Notes: generated by a model from the letters alone, not told the origin. Shown: positions 10,437 through 20,000, counted from the first letter of the stretch. The stretch is 64,000 bases of DNA from Marinobacter vinifirmus (GCF_002258215.1 NZ_NEFY01000001.1:434001-498000); one strand, 5' to 3'. Translations and numbers: made by a program.

Positions 10437-11984
10437 TCAGTTTTTAGGAATCACCCGCTCCCGCACAAACACGATCAGGATCACGGCCAGGGTCAGCACC
10501 GGCCAGGAGCCGGTCTGCATGTAGGGCGTGCTGCCTGTGGCGGAGAACACCTCGCCGGTGAGTACGGCCCGCTGGAACTGGGGGATGCGCTCGGTGATCT
10601 GGCCTTTTTCGTTGATGATGGCCGTCACCCCGTTGTTGGTGCCGCGCAGCATGTAGCGCCCGGTTTCCAGGGCGCGCATGCGGGCCAGTTGCAGGTGCTG
10701 AAGGGGGCCGATGGAGTCGCCGAACCAGCCATCGTTGCTGATGGTCACCAGCATGCCGGTATTCCGCGCGTTGAACGCCACAAAATCCGGGTAGGCCACT
10801 TCGTAGCAGATGTAGGGCATCAGCCGGGTATCGGTGGCGCTCAGGCCGGATTGCTGGCCCGGGCCCGGGGTGAAGCTGCTCATGGGCAGGTCAAAGAAGC
10901 CAATCAGGCCCCGCAGTAATCCCTGCAGCGGCACATACTCGCCGAAAGGCACCAGTTTCTGCTTGTGGTATATGCCCTCGCCGCCACCGGCAGCCAGGAT
11001 GCTGTTGTGGAAGGTGTAGTCCTCGATGTCGCCGCTGTAGCCATACCAGGGAATACCGGAAATCAGTGTGCTGTTCTCGCCAAGCCGTTCCTCGATGTGG
11101 TCAATGATCTTGCCGGCCTGGTCCTGGGGAATGGGAATGGCGGTTTCCGGCCACAGGATGATGTCTTTATTCCAGTGTTCTTCAGTCATCCCCAGATACG
11201 CCACAATCTGGTCTTTCAGGAACTCCGGATCCCACTTGATCTGTTGCGGAATATTGCCCTGCATGGCGGCAAAGCTTTTCGGCTCCTCGCTGATAGTGGT
11301 CCAGCTGACCTGATTAAGGGCAGGAGCCAGCAGCCAGGGTAATACCGCGATCGCCGCCGTTGCACCCGCCGCAGTTTTTCGGCCAGCCAGGATCAGCCAC
11401 CACGCCCCGTAAGCTGCTGCGCCGGTAACCACGATCCAGAAGGTCAGCCCGTGCACACCGGTTAATGGTGCCAGCCCGGCCAGTGGGCCATCGGTGTGGG
11501 CCGTGCCCAGGTACAGCCAGGGAAAGCCGGTCAGCAGCCAGCCCCGGAGCCAGTCCCCCAGTAGCCAGATGGCGGGAAACAGGATCAACCGTCGCACCAT
11601 GCTTTGCCTGGCCAGCTTGCCCCAGAACCAGAACGCCAGCCCGTGGAATAGCGCCAGCCCTGCCACGAACAGCACCATCAGCAGAACTGCGATGGGCACC
11701 GAGGTGTTGCCGTGCTTGCTGATGCTGATGTAAATCCAGCTCACGCCGGAGGCAAACAGCCCAAGGCCGACAAACCAGCCGGCGCGAAACAGCTTCTCCG
11801 AGGGCAGGTTCAGGGTAACCAGGAGGATCAGAAGAACCGATACCGGCCCCAGCGCCCAGATATGGAACGGCGAGAAGGTAAGGGTTTGCAGGGCGCCGGC
11901 GATCATCAGGATCACCGGCCCCAGCCAAGGATGGGCAGTAAATTTCAGGTTGAGCGGATGGCTCAGGCCGTTTTCATGACTCAC
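10437..11984 (-). CDS. lnt: Apolipoprotein N-acyltransferase
   Basis: Inner-membrane enzyme that adds the third acyl chain to lipoproteins. It has 515 aa with about six to eight hydrophobic segments in the first 230 residues and a periplasmic nitrilase domain after them. The catalytic triad is visible as Glu280 (WPETAIP), Lys343 (KLVPFGEY) and Cys393 (ICYEVAYP). The start is GTG at 11984, 11 bases inside the end of corC, which implies coupling. It is the last gene of phoH-ybeY-corC-lnt. No clear alternative ATG is available at the N-terminus. Confidence 0.95.
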   Translation of the reverse strand: MSHENGLSHPLNLKFTAHPWLGPVILMIAGALQTLTFSPFHIWALGPVSVLLILLVTLNLPSEKLFRAGWFVGLGLFASGVSWIYISISKHGNTSVPIAVLLMVLFVAGLALFHGLAFWFWGKLARQSMVRRLILFPAIWLLGDWLRGWLLTGFPWLYLGTAHTDGPLAGLAPLTGVHGLTFWIVVTGAAAYGAWWLILAGRKTAAGATAAIAVLPWLLAPALNQVSWTTISEEPKSFAAMQGNIPQQIKWDPEFLKDQIVAYLGMTEEHWNKDIILWPETAIPIPQDQAGKIIDHIEERLGENSTLISGIPWYGYSGDIEDYTFHNSILAAGGGEGIYHKQKLVPFGEYVPLQGLLRGLIGFFDLPMSSFTPGPGQQSGLSATDTRLMPYICYEVAYPDFVAFNARNTGMLVTISNDGWFGDSIGPLQHLQLARMRALETGRYMLRGTNNGVTAIINEKGQITERIPQFQRAVLTGEVFSATGSTPYMQTGSWPVLTLAVILIVFVRERVIPKN

Positions 11985-12819
11985 TTCGGGTTACCTGCAG
12001 CAAACGGATGACTCGGTTATCGGCGTTCGCAATAGTAAACTGCAAACCGCCGAATTCAACCGTTTCGCCCCGTCTGGGCAGGTGGCCGAACTCTTTGAGC
12101 ACCAGGCCGCCAATGGTATCGAACTCCTCTTCGTCCAGGCCGGTGCCAAAAAATTCATTGAAGTCGTCAACCGGAGTCACGGCCTTCACCGCAAAGGTGC
12201 CATCGCCCCGGGCCTTGATATGGGTTTCTTCGTCGAAATCGTGTTCGTCTTCGATCTCGCCGACGATCTGCTCCAGCACATCCTCAATGGTAATCAGGCC
12301 TGCCGTACCGCCGTACTCATCCACCACGATGGCCATGTGGTTGCGGTTTTCCTTGAACTCCTTGAGCAGCTGGTTCAACCGCTTGCTCTCGGGCACAAAG
12401 GTGGGCGGGCGCAGGATTTCACGGATGCGGGACCAGTTGAGGTCGTTGTTCAGGGCCAGCGGCAGCAGATCCTTGGCCAGCAGAACACCCAGCACGTCGT
12501 CCGGGCTTTCACCAATCACCGGGAAACGGCTGTGGGCAGATGACATGATCTCGGGCAGGAATTCTTTCGGTTCCTGGGAGGCTTTCACGGTGATCATCTG
12601 TGAACGGGGGATCATGATTTCATCCACCCGCATATCGATCACCTGCATGGCACCTTCGATGATGCTCATGGAATCGGTATCAATAATGCTCTGGGACTCG
12701 GCGTCCCGCAGAATTTCCAGCACGTCCTCAACGGACTCAGGCCCGCTGGAAAAGGCCTGTGATATACGCTCCAGCCAGGACTTGCTGCCCTGGCTGCGAC
12801 TCGACTGATCGTCGCTCAT
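11974..12819 (-). CDS. corC: CorC/YbeX, CBS-pair transporter-associated protein
   Basis: 281-residue cytosolic protein with a CBS pair (about 65-190, containing the [16 protein letters not shown] block) and a C-terminal CorC_HlyC domain (about 205-280). The name comes from magnesium and cobalt efflux, but the family lacks a membrane domain and is linked to ribosome or RNA metabolism and to Lnt by its fixed operon position. The start overlaps the ybeY stop by four bases, and the end overlaps the lnt start by 11. Confidence 0.93.
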   Translation of the reverse strand: MSDDQSSRSQGSKSWLERISQAFSSGPESVEDVLEILRDAESQSIIDTDSMSIIEGAMQVIDMRVDEIMIPRSQMITVKASQEPKEFLPEIMSSAHSRFPVIGESPDDVLGVLLAKDLLPLALNNDLNWSRIREILRPPTFVPESKRLNQLLKEFKENRNHMAIVVDEYGGTAGLITIEDVLEQIVGEIEDEHDFDEETHIKARGDGTFAVKAVTPVDDFNEFFGTGLDEEEFDTIGGLVLKEFGHLPRRGETVEFGGLQFTIANADNRVIRLLQVTRSES

Positions 12820-13289
12820 GAGTCTGGTTCCGTTTCCTCTGCTTCGTAAGGGTTAGCAAATCCGAGCTGCGACAGCAGCCGGACCTCGAGGGCTTCCATG
12901 ACCTCGGCTTCGTTATCTTCAATATGGTCGTAGCCCTGAAGGTGCAACATACCGTGCACCACCATATGAGCCCAGTGGGCTACAGGCTCTTTATGCTGTT
13001 CCTGCGCCTCTTTTTCAACAACCGGTGCGCAAATAACCAGATCTCCGGCCAATGGCATCGTTATACCCGCTGGCGCTTCAAATGGGAAGGACAAAACATT
13101 GGTGGGTTTGTCCTTGCCCCGATACTGGTGGTTCAGCTCCCGGCTCTCGTCGTTATCGACAATACGGATGGTCACCTCGGACGGATCCTCGCCCAGCCAG
13201 GCCTTTTCGGCCCAGCTGTGGAACTGCGCTTCATCCGGCACACCCGCACCGTCAAAGGCCTTCTGGAAGTCCACAGTCAGCTTGTTCAT
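12816..13289 (-). CDS. ybeY: Endoribonuclease YbeY
   Basis: Zinc-dependent single-strand RNase needed for 16S rRNA 3' maturation and ribosome quality control. The metal site [11 protein letters not shown] is complete (His112, His116, His122). Length is 157 aa, as usual. It overlaps phoH and corC by four bases each, so the four genes are tightly coupled. Confidence 0.96.
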   Translation of the reverse strand: MNKLTVDFQKAFDGAGVPDEAQFHSWAEKAWLGEDPSEVTIRIVDNDESRELNHQYRGKDKPTNVLSFPFEAPAGITMPLAGDLVICAPVVEKEAQEQHKEPVAHWAHMVVHGMLHLQGYDHIEDNEAEVMEALEVRLLSQLGFANPYEAEETEPDS

Positions 13290-14272
13290 CGGCTGCCGGA
13301 GCTCCCGTCATCAAAGGAATCGTAGGCTTCCACAATCCGCTGAACCAGCGGGTGGCGCACCACATCCTTGGCTTCAAACCGGGTAAAGCCAATGCCCGGC
13401 ACCTTGCTCAACACGCCGGCGGCGTGAATCAGGCCGGAATTCTGGCCCCGGGGCAGGTCCACCTGGGTGGTATCACCGGTAATCACTGCCGTAGAGCCAA
13501 AACCGATCCGGGTCAGGAACATCTTCATCTGCTCCCGCGTGGTGTTCTGGCTCTCGTCCAGAATAATGAATGAATTGTTCAGGGTACGGCCGCGCATGAA
13601 CGCCAAAGGCGCAATCTCGATCACGCTCTTCTCGATCAGGCGGGTGACCTGGTCAAAGCCCAGCATTTCATAGAGCGCGTCGTACAACGGCCGAAGGTAC
13701 GGGTCCACCTTCTGGGCCAGGTCGCCCGGTAGAAAGCCCAGTTTCTCGCCGGCTTCCACCGCTGGCCGAACCAGCAGAATCCGCTTCACCTGCTCGTCTT
13801 TCAGTGCCTCAACCGCACAGGCCACGGCCAGCCAGGTCTTACCTGTACCCGCCGGCCCGATACCGAAATTGATATCGTGGGTGCGGATGCTATGCACATA
13901 CTTCTGCTGATTCCGGCCCCGGGGCTTGGCGGTCAGTTTGGGGGTCTTGATGACGGTAATCTGGCCTTCATCATAGGGCACGTCATCCGGCAGCCGTTCA
14001 AGGCCGGTCTCGCGGATAAACAGGTGCACAGTATCCGGCGGAATGTCCTCGCTGGCCTCCGTTTCCCGGTACAGGTGCCGAATGACCTCGGTAGCCGCCG
14101 CCACGTTTTCAGTGTGGCCTTCCACCCGGAAATGATGCCCGCGCCGGCCCACTTTCACTTGCAGGCGCTGCTCAATCATCTTCAGGTGTTCATCAAACTG
14201 CCCGCACAGGGTCGCCAGCCGACGCTGGTTCACCGGGTGCAGGTCAAATTGTCTGGTATCGTGAGTGTTCAA
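13286..14272 (-). CDS. ybeZ: PhoH-like ATPase (YbeZ)
   Basis: ATPase of the PhoH family, 328 aa, with a KH-like N-terminal segment and a P-loop domain. Walker A is GPAGTGKT at 139-146 and the [17 protein letters not shown] block follows. Partner of YbeY in RNA processing by operon position. The start appears to be TTG at 14272, preceded by GGAGA at a good distance; no ATG occurs before residue 32. It is the first gene of the phoH-ybeY-corC-lnt unit, and its upstream region carries two class A elements. Confidence 0.93.
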   Translation of the reverse strand: MNTHDTRQFDLHPVNQRRLATLCGQFDEHLKMIEQRLQVKVGRRGHHFRVEGHTENVAAATEVIRHLYRETEASEDIPPDTVHLFIRETGLERLPDDVPYDEGQITVIKTPKLTAKPRGRNQQKYVHSIRTHDINFGIGPAGTGKTWLAVACAVEALKDEQVKRILLVRPAVEAGEKLGFLPGDLAQKVDPYLRPLYDALYEMLGFDQVTRLIEKSVIEIAPLAFMRGRTLNNSFIILDESQNTTREQMKMFLTRIGFGSTAVITGDTTQVDLPRGQNSGLIHAAGVLSKVPGIGFTRFEAKDVVRHPLVQRIVEAYDSFDDGSSGSR

Positions 14273-14335
14273 GTTTTCTCCGAGTTTCCTACTCCCGGGT
14301 ATCAGGGAGTATGCATTTCTTGAATTGGGCAGTAT

Positions 14336-14444
14336 GGCCGATGCGTGGGTTCGCTTCCACAGGGACGCTCAAGACGTCCTGTTCGCTTAGCTTCGGCCAT
14401 CCATGGCCTACGATACCCTGTGGAAGCGAACCCACGCACCGGCC
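14336..14444. repeat. Class A palindromic element, copy A12 (diverged core)
   Basis: The arm containing GTGGGTTCGCTTCCAC (14336-14364) pairs with 14416-14444, starting GGCCG and ending CGGCC. The centre keeps GGCCATCCATGGCC but has lost most of the second hairpin. The arms lack the usual CCAAAAA edge. The right edge runs into GGCCTTTCTT, which could act as a weak terminator. Confidence 0.75.
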
Positions 14445-14556
14445 TTTCTTGCTATGTGCAGGTTCGCTGATTAAAAATCAAGCTGGCTTGGCTGTTGCTT
14501 CATGATGAACGCACTATGGTGAGCGTTTTGGCATGCTGCACTGTTGATGGTCGGAG

Positions 14557-14664
14557 CTTGGGCGGGTAGGCCTTCCAAAAATGTGCGGAGCCATGGATGG
14601 CGGAGCAGAAGCGTCACAGGGATGTGCCGTAAGGAGCGGTTTTTGGAAGGCCTACCCGCCCAAG
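14557..14664. repeat. Class A palindromic element, copy A2
   Basis: The left arm CTTGGGCGGGTAGGCCTTCC followed by AAAAA (14557-14581) pairs perfectly with 14640-14664. The core reads GCGGAGCCATGGATGGCGG, then GCAGAAGCG, a second hairpin and GTAAGGAGCGG, in the plus orientation. It sits about 40 bp past the miaB stop. Confidence 0.9.
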
Positions 14665-14702
14665 ATCCCGCCCCCAAACAACAAACACATAGGTGCCGAA
14701 GC

Positions 14703-16049
14703 CTAAAACAACTCAGAACTAACCGGCACACCACGAAGAGAGTTCGGGTAGGCCTCGACGATTTCTACGTCGATGAAGTGGCCAACCACCTCAGGATTCT
14801 CGTGGCGGAAGTTCACGATGCGGTTGTTCTCGGTACGCCCCGCATACTCGCCCGGGTCTTTCTTGGACAGACCAGTCACCAAAATCCGCTGAGTGGAACC
14901 CACCATCTTCCTGCTGATATCCATCACATTCTGATTCAGGCGATCCTGCAGAATACTCAACCGCTGCTTCTTCACCTCCATCGGCGTATCGTCCGGCAGA
15001 TCCGACGCCGGCGTACCCGGACGGGCGCTGTAGATGAAGCTGAAGGACATATCAAAGCCGATGTCGTTGATCAGCTTCATGGTGTCCTCGAAATCCTTAT
15101 CGGTTTCACCCGGGAAGCCGATGATGAAATCCGAAGAAAAGCTGATGTCCGGGCGGATCTTGCGCAGGCGGCGCAGCTTGGATTTGTACTCCAGCGCCGT
15201 ATGGCCACGCTTCATGGCTGCCAGGATGCGGTCGGAACCGCTTTGTACCGGCAGGTGCAGGTGGCTGACCAGTTCTGGTACCCGCTCGTAGACCTCGATC
15301 AGGGCATCGCTGAATTCCACCGGATGGGAGGTGGTGTAGCGAATTCGATCGATGCCGTCGATGGTGGCGATTACTTCGATCAGCTCCGCCAGGTCCATCT
15401 GGTCGCCGTCGTGGGTGTCACCACGATAGGCGTTTACGTTCTGGCCCAGCAGGTTCACTTCGCGCACGCCCTGGGCAGCCAGGTGGGCCACTTCGGCGAT
15501 CACGTCGTCGACCGGGCGGCTGACTTCTTCGCCGCGGGTGTAGGGCACTACGCAGAAGGTGCAGTATTTGCTGCAGCCTTCCATGATAGAAACGAACGCA
15601 GAAGGGCCGTCGGCACCAGGTTCGGGCAGGTTGTCGAACTTCTCGATTTCCGGGAAGCTGACGTCGACCACGCCTACGCCGTTACCTTTCATGCGCACTT
15701 CGCTGATCATGTCCGGCAGGCGGTGCAGGGTTTGCGGGCCAAAGACCATATCTACGTAAGGTGCCCGGTCGAGGATGGCCTGGCCTTCCTGGCTGGCAAC
15801 GCAGCCGCCGACGCCGATGATCATATCGGGCTTTTTGCTTTTGAGACGTTTCCAGCGGCCGAGCTGGTGGAACACTTTCTCCTGGGCTTTTTCGCGAATG
15901 GAGCAGGTGTTCAGCAGCAGGATGTCGGCGTCATCCGGGTTGTCGGTCATTTCAACCGCTTCGCCGGTTTTGAGCAGGTCTGCCATGCGGGCAGAGTCGT
16001 ACTCGTTCATTTGGCAGCCGTGGGTTTTGATGAACAGCTTCTTGGCCAT
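14703..16049 (-). CDS. miaB: tRNA-2-methylthio-N6-dimethylallyladenosine synthase
   Basis: Radical-SAM methylthiotransferase acting on i6A37 of tRNAs. It has 448 aa from [12 protein letters not shown] (16049). The N-terminal UPF0004 cluster ligands are Cys12, Cys49 and Cys83. The radical-SAM cluster is CSKYCTFC (Cys159, 163, 166), and a TRAM domain closes the chain. The longer frame to 16142 has no family match upstream. A consensus -10 lies about 70 bases before the start. Confidence 0.96.
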   Translation of the reverse strand: MAKKLFIKTHGCQMNEYDSARMADLLKTGEAVEMTDNPDDADILLLNTCSIREKAQEKVFHQLGRWKRLKSKKPDMIIGVGGCVASQEGQAILDRAPYVDMVFGPQTLHRLPDMISEVRMKGNGVGVVDVSFPEIEKFDNLPEPGADGPSAFVSIMEGCSKYCTFCVVPYTRGEEVSRPVDDVIAEVAHLAAQGVREVNLLGQNVNAYRGDTHDGDQMDLAELIEVIATIDGIDRIRYTTSHPVEFSDALIEVYERVPELVSHLHLPVQSGSDRILAAMKRGHTALEYKSKLRRLRKIRPDISFSSDFIIGFPGETDKDFEDTMKLINDIGFDMSFSFIYSARPGTPASDLPDDTPMEVKKQRLSILQDRLNQNVMDISRKMVGSTQRILVTGLSKKDPGEYAGRTENNRIVNFRHENPEVVGHFIDVEIVEAYPNSLRGVPVSSELF

Positions 16050-16116
16050 GGGTCTCACGTAGTTTGGTGTGTGTTGCGCCGGGGTGGTGTGGGGCGCTGG
16101 CAAAAATTGACTGCGT

Positions 16117-16122
16117 ATTATA
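16117..16122 (-). promoter_or_regulatory. Candidate -10 box for miaB
   Basis: On the minus strand the sequence reads TATAAT within GTTATAATAC, 68 bases before the miaB ATG. The -35 is weak (TGGTTG at 17-bp spacing). Confidence 0.45.
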
Positions 16123-16176
16123 ACGGGGTGCCTAAACTTCAACCACCGTTGTCTCGGATTGTCTCTAGTTTTGCTG

Positions 16177-16185
16177 TGGTATCAT
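16177..16185 (+). promoter_or_regulatory. Candidate extended -10 for trmH
   Basis: TGGTATCAT is an extended -10, with TTGTCT at 16159-16164 as a closely spaced -35 (15 bp). Transcription from here would give a leader of about 260 bases that includes element A3. Confidence 0.35.
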
Positions 16186-16211
16186 TTCCAGCTTTCCGGC
16201 GTGGGTGCAAG

Positions 16212-16407
16212 AAGGCTTGTGGGATGGGGCTTCCAAAAAACGCTCCTTACGGCACCCCTTCGGGGTCCGGCCCACAATCACAGATTGTGGTCGCTCAGCT
16301 GTCGCATGAAGCATTGCTTCATAAGCGCTCGGCTGAGCCCCTGTGGCGCTTCTGCTCCGCCATCCATGGCTCCGCAAATTTTTGGAAAGCCTCCCCCAAA
16401 GCCCTTC
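16212..16407. repeat. Class A element A3, enlarged by a structured insert in a hairpin loop
   Basis: The left arm 16212-16240 (TGGGATGGGGCTTCC then AAAAA) pairs with 16376-16407. Orientation is reversed relative to A2. The core is normal except that the loop of the second hairpin, between GGCAC and GTGGCG, holds an extra stretch of about 80 bases. That insert contains its own hairpins: CCACAATC/GATTGTGG (16272-16290), ATGAAGC/GCTTCAT (16306-16322) and, around the latter, GCTCAGC/GCTGAGC (16293-16338). It lies between the trmH promoter region and its start codon. Confidence 0.85.
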
Positions 16408-16449
16408 CCGGACCGCTGTGCTGTCATTAACAAGGCCTGGATTTTACCC

Positions 16450-17184
16450 ATGACCCCCGAACGCCTCGCCCGAATCAAACAAGTCCTGAACACCCGCCAA
16501 CCCGACCTGCGGGTGCTGACGGACCAGGTGCATAAACCCCGAAACCTGTCCGCCATCATCCGCTCCTGCGACGCCTTTGGTGTGGCGAACATGCACGTGG
16601 TCTGGCCGAAGGAGGGTTTTCGGGCGTTTCGCAAAACAGCCGGCGGAAGCTTTCACTGGGTAACAACCCACACCCATCCCACCATGGACAACGCGGTGAC
16701 CGAGCTGAAGGCGCAGGGGCACAAGCTGTATGCCGCGCAATTGTCCGACCGGGCGGTGGATTTTCGGGAGGTGGATTTCACCGTGCCGTGCACGATTATC
16801 ATGGGTAACGAGGTGGACGGGGTGAACCCGGTGACCGCCGAGCAGGCGGATGAGCATATCGTGATTCCGATGATGGGGATGGTGGAGTCGCTGAATGTGT
16901 CGTCGGCCTGTTCCATCATCCTCTCGGAAGCCCAGCGGCAGCGTAAGCTGGCGGGGATGTTTGATCAGCGACGGATGCCGGATGACGAATACAACCGCCT
17001 GCTGTTCTGCTGGTGCCAGCCCACGGTGAAGCGCTACTGCGACGACCGCAACCTGCCGTATCCGCCCATCGACCACGAAACTGGCGAGCTGGTTGACGGG
17101 GTAGGGTGGATGCAGGAAGTCAGAAAGATAAGGGCGAATCGCCCCCGGTGGGATGAGCAGCCAGAGAATATCGAAGCAGGCTAG
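16450..17184 (+). CDS. trmH: tRNA (guanosine-18-2'-O)-methyltransferase
   Basis: SPOUT-class methyltransferase that modifies G18 in the D-loop of tRNAs. All three motifs are present: HKPRNLSAIIRSCDAFG (28-44), IIMGNEVDGVNP, and IPMMGMVESLNVSSA, which forms the trefoil knot. Length is 244 aa against 229 in E. coli. The start at MTPERLARI (16450) is chosen by family match; the frame is open much further upstream only because it runs through element A3. Its stop codon overlaps that of the convergent HEPN gene in a shared CTAG. Confidence 0.93.
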   Translation: MTPERLARIKQVLNTRQPDLRVLTDQVHKPRNLSAIIRSCDAFGVANMHVVWPKEGFRAFRKTAGGSFHWVTTHTHPTMDNAVTELKAQGHKLYAAQLSDRAVDFREVDFTVPCTIIMGNEVDGVNPVTAEQADEHIVIPMMGMVESLNVSSACSIILSEAQRQRKLAGMFDQRRMPDDEYNRLLFCWCQPTVKRYCDDRNLPYPPIDHETGELVDGVGWMQEVRKIRANRPRWDEQPENIEAG

Positions 17185-17663
17185 TCTTGGTGGACTAATG
17201 CTCCAACCTGTTTCTCGAGATCGCTCGCAAATTCTGTCAGCACGCTGATCTTGGAGTGCGCCGTGATCAGCGCATCAAATAATGTCTGAGCGTTCTCGAT
17301 GTACTCGTGGATCATTTGGTTGCGTAACTGCCTGAGTGCAATCCATTGCTCAGAAGATTCAAGCCAACCATACTTCTCGGCTTTTTCGAGGTTGAATAAC
17401 AGAGCCTGTTTTGGTTCGCCCAAGGCTATTAACAACGCGGGAAGTAGTTTATCTCCCAAGGTGTCTTGCAGTCGGCAAAAGCGGCTGGTGAAGGCTTCGA
17501 CCTTCATTGCCAGCTCCGGGTTTGAGTCCAGTGTTTCAACCGACTGAAAGGGTAAAACTGGATCAAATACCTGTTGTGCGGCGTAGTTCAGGTGCTTGAT
17601 TTCCTTGTCAATCACTCGGCTCAAAAATTTGAGCCTTTCCTGCATTTCTGGTGATACCTTCAC
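17181..17663 (-). CDS. hepT: HEPN-domain toxin, HepT-like
   Basis: 160-residue helical protein with the HEPN RNase motif RNQMIHEY (Arg114-x4-His119-x-Tyr121), as in HepT toxins. In the known MntA-HepT system the antitoxin adds AMP to the Tyr of this motif and silences the RNase. The gene directly follows and overlaps the nucleotidyltransferase gene by four bases, the standard order of that module. Its target RNA cannot be inferred. The stop codon overlaps the end of trmH. Base composition seems more AT-rich than the neighbours, consistent with acquired DNA. Confidence 0.8.
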   Translation of the reverse strand: MKVSPEMQERLKFLSRVIDKEIKHLNYAAQQVFDPVLPFQSVETLDSNPELAMKVEAFTSRFCRLQDTLGDKLLPALLIALGEPKQALLFNLEKAEKYGWLESSEQWIALRQLRNQMIHEYIENAQTLFDALITAHSKISVLTEFASDLEKQVGALVHQD

Positions 17664-17959
17664 AGAGCAATTCCTTGTGCCCGGGCAATTTGGTGAATTA
17701 CGGCTCGCTCAAGATTTGGGGCATCCAATAGAATGTCAATCTTTCGGTCGCCTAGCTGTTTGATGATTTTGGCCTGAAGTCTGGCTACATCCCAGGCAGG
17801 GTGGTCTGCTACTTCGTCGATAGTGACCAGCAGGTCGATGTCGCCCCCTCTGGCTGTGTCATCGGCGCGCGACCCAAACAGGGCCACTCTGGCGCCCGGG
17901 CCAAAAATCTCCCTGACAGAGGCTTTGATAACAAGTACCTCTTCAGCCGTTAACCTCAC
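17660..17959 (-). CDS. mntA: MNT-type nucleotidyltransferase antitoxin, MntA-like
   Basis: Minimal nucleotidyltransferase of 99 aa with the signature [14 protein letters not shown] (Gly29-Ser30, Asp40 and Asp42), a GS-x9-DxD form. In the paired system it AMPylates the HEPN toxin. The start is taken as GTG at 17959 (MRLTAEEV) because a run AAGGGGGG stands at ribosome-site distance. The frame is open further upstream only through element B1. It overlaps hepT by four bases. Confidence 0.8.
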   Translation of the reverse strand: MRLTAEEVLVIKASVREIFGPGARVALFGSRADDTARGGDIDLLVTIDEVADHPAWDVARLQAKIIKQLGDRKIDILLDAPNLERAVIHQIARAQGIAL

Positions 17960-18095
17960 AGTGACGCCCCCCTTGTTAACTCCGCCATTATCCAACCATG
18001 GAGACAAGCATAGACTTTCCCGATCAGACTGACCATCGTCGTAGTGTTCCCCATAGAATCCGAAACCTAAGCGGTCAGTATGGAGCAATGCCGGT

Positions 18096-18184
18096 GCGGG
18101 GTGGGTGAAGCTTTTTTCTGCCGGAAAAAGATGTCTGAGCGAAGCGAGTTGTTTTTCCAAAGAAAAAAGCTTCACCCACCCCGC
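18096..18184. repeat. Class B palindromic element, copy B1
   Basis: The arm GCGGGGTGGGTGAAGC then TTTTTTCT (18096-18119) pairs with 18161-18184. The core is GGAAAAAGATGTC, TGAGCGAAGCGAG and TTGTTTTTCC, which itself makes an inner stem GGAAAAA/TTTTTCC (18123-18158). It lies upstream of the MntA/HepT genes and downstream of yejK. Confidence 0.9.
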
Positions 18185-18222
18185 GACCCGCCCCCAAAAC
18201 CAGCAGGCTAGGAAAGCACAAC

Positions 18223-19239
18223 TCAGTCCTCGCGGGCTTCCAGGTACCGCTGCAGCTGCTCCCGCAGAGCCTTGGGCAAGCGGGTAATGGTCAGGGCGTC
18301 TTTGTCACGGTCGTAGTAAACGGCCTGGTTCACCAGGTCAGAAGAGAAAGACACGCTCATACCCCCGCCAGAGCCGGCAATGCGCACCAGTTTTTTGACC
18401 TTGCGGTGGTCCGGATGCAGCACGCCGGTTTCGGGCATTTCTGCGTTCTTGCTTGCGAATTCCTTGAAGCGCTCAGGCTGGCTTTCGTCCAGGTAATTGG
18501 ACAGCGCCTCGATGGCCACCGGCTCGCCGAGGGCGTGCTGGTCTTTGCAGAATTCGTAGGCCTTGGCGCGGACTTCCCCGGCCTTTTCCGGTTCGCTGGA
18601 CTTGGCGAAGGCTTCCACTGCGTCCAGGAAAGTCATGGTTTCCTTTTCCACATCCACGCTGTTGGTGAACGCGCACAGGCGCAGGAACAATTCGCCGGGG
18701 TCGCCGGTGCCGCGGGCATGAACGACGGTCATGTAGTTGTCGCTGGTGTTCTCGTTACGCCATTCGTCCAGTTCGATTCGGACGGCGAGGTTCAGGCGTG
18801 ACAGGCTCAGCACGTCTGTGGCGTCCAGTTTCTGGCTGCCGTCGAAGCGCATGGCGCCGTCGGTTTCGAGGATGAACAGGTAAACCACTTCGGAATCCGC
18901 CAGGGCGTCGTGCACCACCATCAGGTGGCCATCAAACTCTTCCTGGCTGCCATTGAGCAGTTCCTGCCACTGGCCGAACAGGCGGTCGGTCATGGCGGTG
19001 AAGGTTTGTTTGTCTTCCAGGTAGTCTTTAAGCCAGGCGCTGAACGGGCATTCGCCGATGTCGTCCGAGAAGCGGCCGTATTTCTTGCCGGGTTTGCTGT
19101 TGAACAGGCGCTTCATCTGCTTGTGCAAGGCTTCGTAATCGCCACCGGGCTCCTGCAGGGCCTCGCCGGCAACAAGGCGGGCGGGCTGGCCCGGCTGGTA
19201 CTGGCTGGCGAAGGCGGTGCGCAGGTGTTTGATGGCCAT
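18223..19239 (-). CDS. yejK: Nucleoid-associated protein YejK/NdpA
   Basis: 338-residue nucleoid-associated protein of the YejK family. The family is nucleoid-bound, and its exact role is unclear. The C-terminal block with [19 protein letters not shown] and the SVSFSSDLV stretch is characteristic. A start at [10 protein letters not shown] (19239) suits the family length of about 335. The gene stands alone between class B elements B1 and B2, which are in opposite orientation. Confidence 0.85.
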   Translation of the reverse strand: MAIKHLRTAFASQYQPGQPARLVAGEALQEPGGDYEALHKQMKRLFNSKPGKKYGRFSDDIGECPFSAWLKDYLEDKQTFTAMTDRLFGQWQELLNGSQEEFDGHLMVVHDALADSEVVYLFILETDGAMRFDGSQKLDATDVLSLSRLNLAVRIELDEWRNENTSDNYMTVVHARGTGDPGELFLRLCAFTNSVDVEKETMTFLDAVEAFAKSSEPEKAGEVRAKAYEFCKDQHALGEPVAIEALSNYLDESQPERFKEFASKNAEMPETGVLHPDHRKVKKLVRIAGSGGGMSVSFSSDLVNQAVYYDRDKDALTITRLPKALREQLQRYLEARED

Positions 19240-19330
19240 TGTGTTCAGCTCCTGTGGTTAATCTTGGTGGGCGGGGGATTTTGCCATGGTTCGGCGTGGG
19301 ATTCATTGTAGCTTTCGAGTTGTGGGGGCG

Positions 19331-19425
19331 GGTCGCGGGGTGGTGGTTTATTTTTCTTTGGAAAAACAACTCGCTTCGCTCAGACATCTTTTTCCGGCAG
19401 AAAAATAAACCACCACCCCACGACC
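19331..19425. repeat. Class B palindromic element, copy B2 (inverted)
   Basis: The left arm GGTCGCGGGGTGGTGGTTTA then TTTTTCT (19331-19357) pairs with 19399-19425. The core is the reverse complement of B1: GGAAAAACAACTCGC and TTCGCTCAGACATC. It lies between yejK and the yoeB stop. Confidence 0.9.
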
Positions 19426-19488
19426 GGCAGACCATTTGAGTGAAGTCGGCTTTTTCTGGAACTGCTGAGGATAAGGGGGTGTTTGCTG

Positions 19489-19743
19489 TCAGTAGTGATA
19501 TCGGAGCTGGGCGATGAGTAGGGCGTCTTCGGTGACTTTGTAGACCATGCGGTCTTCTTCGTTAATCCGGCGTGACCAGTAACCGGCGAGGTTGTGCTTT
19601 AGTGGCTCCGGCTTGCCGATGCCTTCGAAGGGCTCCCGCATGGTCTCCTTGATAAGTTTGTTGATGCGACTAACGACCTTTTTGTCAGTTCTCTGCCAGT
19701 ACAAATAGTCTTCCCAGGCGTGCTCGGAGAAGATGAGTTTCAT
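19489..19743 (-). CDS. yoeB: Toxin YoeB, RelE-family mRNA interferase
   Basis: 84-residue ribosome-dependent mRNase that cleaves at the A site. The key residues of E. coli YoeB fall at the same positions: Glu46, Arg59, Arg65, His83 and Tyr84 (the chain ends RYHY). The start overlaps the yefM stop by four bases. It appears intact and probably active. Confidence 0.93.
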   Translation of the reverse strand: MKLIFSEHAWEDYLYWQRTDKKVVSRINKLIKETMREPFEGIGKPEPLKHNLAGYWSRRINEEDRMVYKVTEDALLIAQLRYHY

Positions 19744-19991
19744 TCAAGAAGGTCCTTTTCCTGACTGCCGCCTTGTTCCAGTTCAGCGACGGATTCCAAA
19801 AGACGGCGGGCGTTTTTGGGTGCCCGTAGCAGATAGGCGGTTTCCTGCAGTGCTTCGTAATCCTCCAGCGAAATCATCACCACAGACTGGGCCTTGCTCC
19901 GGGTAATAATCACCGGTGAGTGGTCTTCACAAACCTGCTCCATGGTTTTCGCCAGATTACTTCTTGCAACGGTATAGCTGATAGCGTCCAT
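19740..19991 (-). CDS. yefM: Antitoxin YefM
   Basis: 83-residue antitoxin of the Phd/YefM family, with the DNA-binding N-terminal part (YTVARSNLAKTMEQV) and a C-terminal YoeB-binding tail. The start is MDAISYTV at 19991. The longer frame crosses the operator and has no family match. It should repress its own operon with YoeB at the TGTACA palindrome just upstream. Confidence 0.92.
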   Translation of the reverse strand: MDAISYTVARSNLAKTMEQVCEDHSPVIITRSKAQSVVMISLEDYEALQETAYLLRAPKNARRLLESVAELEQGGSQEKDLLE

Positions 19992-20000
19992 AAAATATGC

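Larger units (their letters stand above)
14273..14702. other. 430-bp intergenic region with two class A elements
   Basis: Lies between the ybeZ start and the miaB stop, both minus strand. It should hold the promoter of ybeZ and the 3' end of the miaB transcript. It contains elements A12 (14336-14444) and A2 (14557-14664). The 112 bases between them hold no gene I can recognise. Confidence 0.7.
16050..16449. other. 400-bp divergent intergenic region between miaB and trmH
   Basis: Holds the promoters of two divergent genes on its left side and the enlarged class A element A3 on its right side. If trmH is transcribed from the extended -10 at 16177-16185, the whole of A3 is in its 5' leader. No other gene is seen. 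Confidence 0.6.

Noticed and set aside
14544..14740. Short frames running through class A elements, encoding similar peptides at several loci
   Set aside because: The similarity comes from the repeat DNA itself; the frames start and stop at random and lack ribosome sites.
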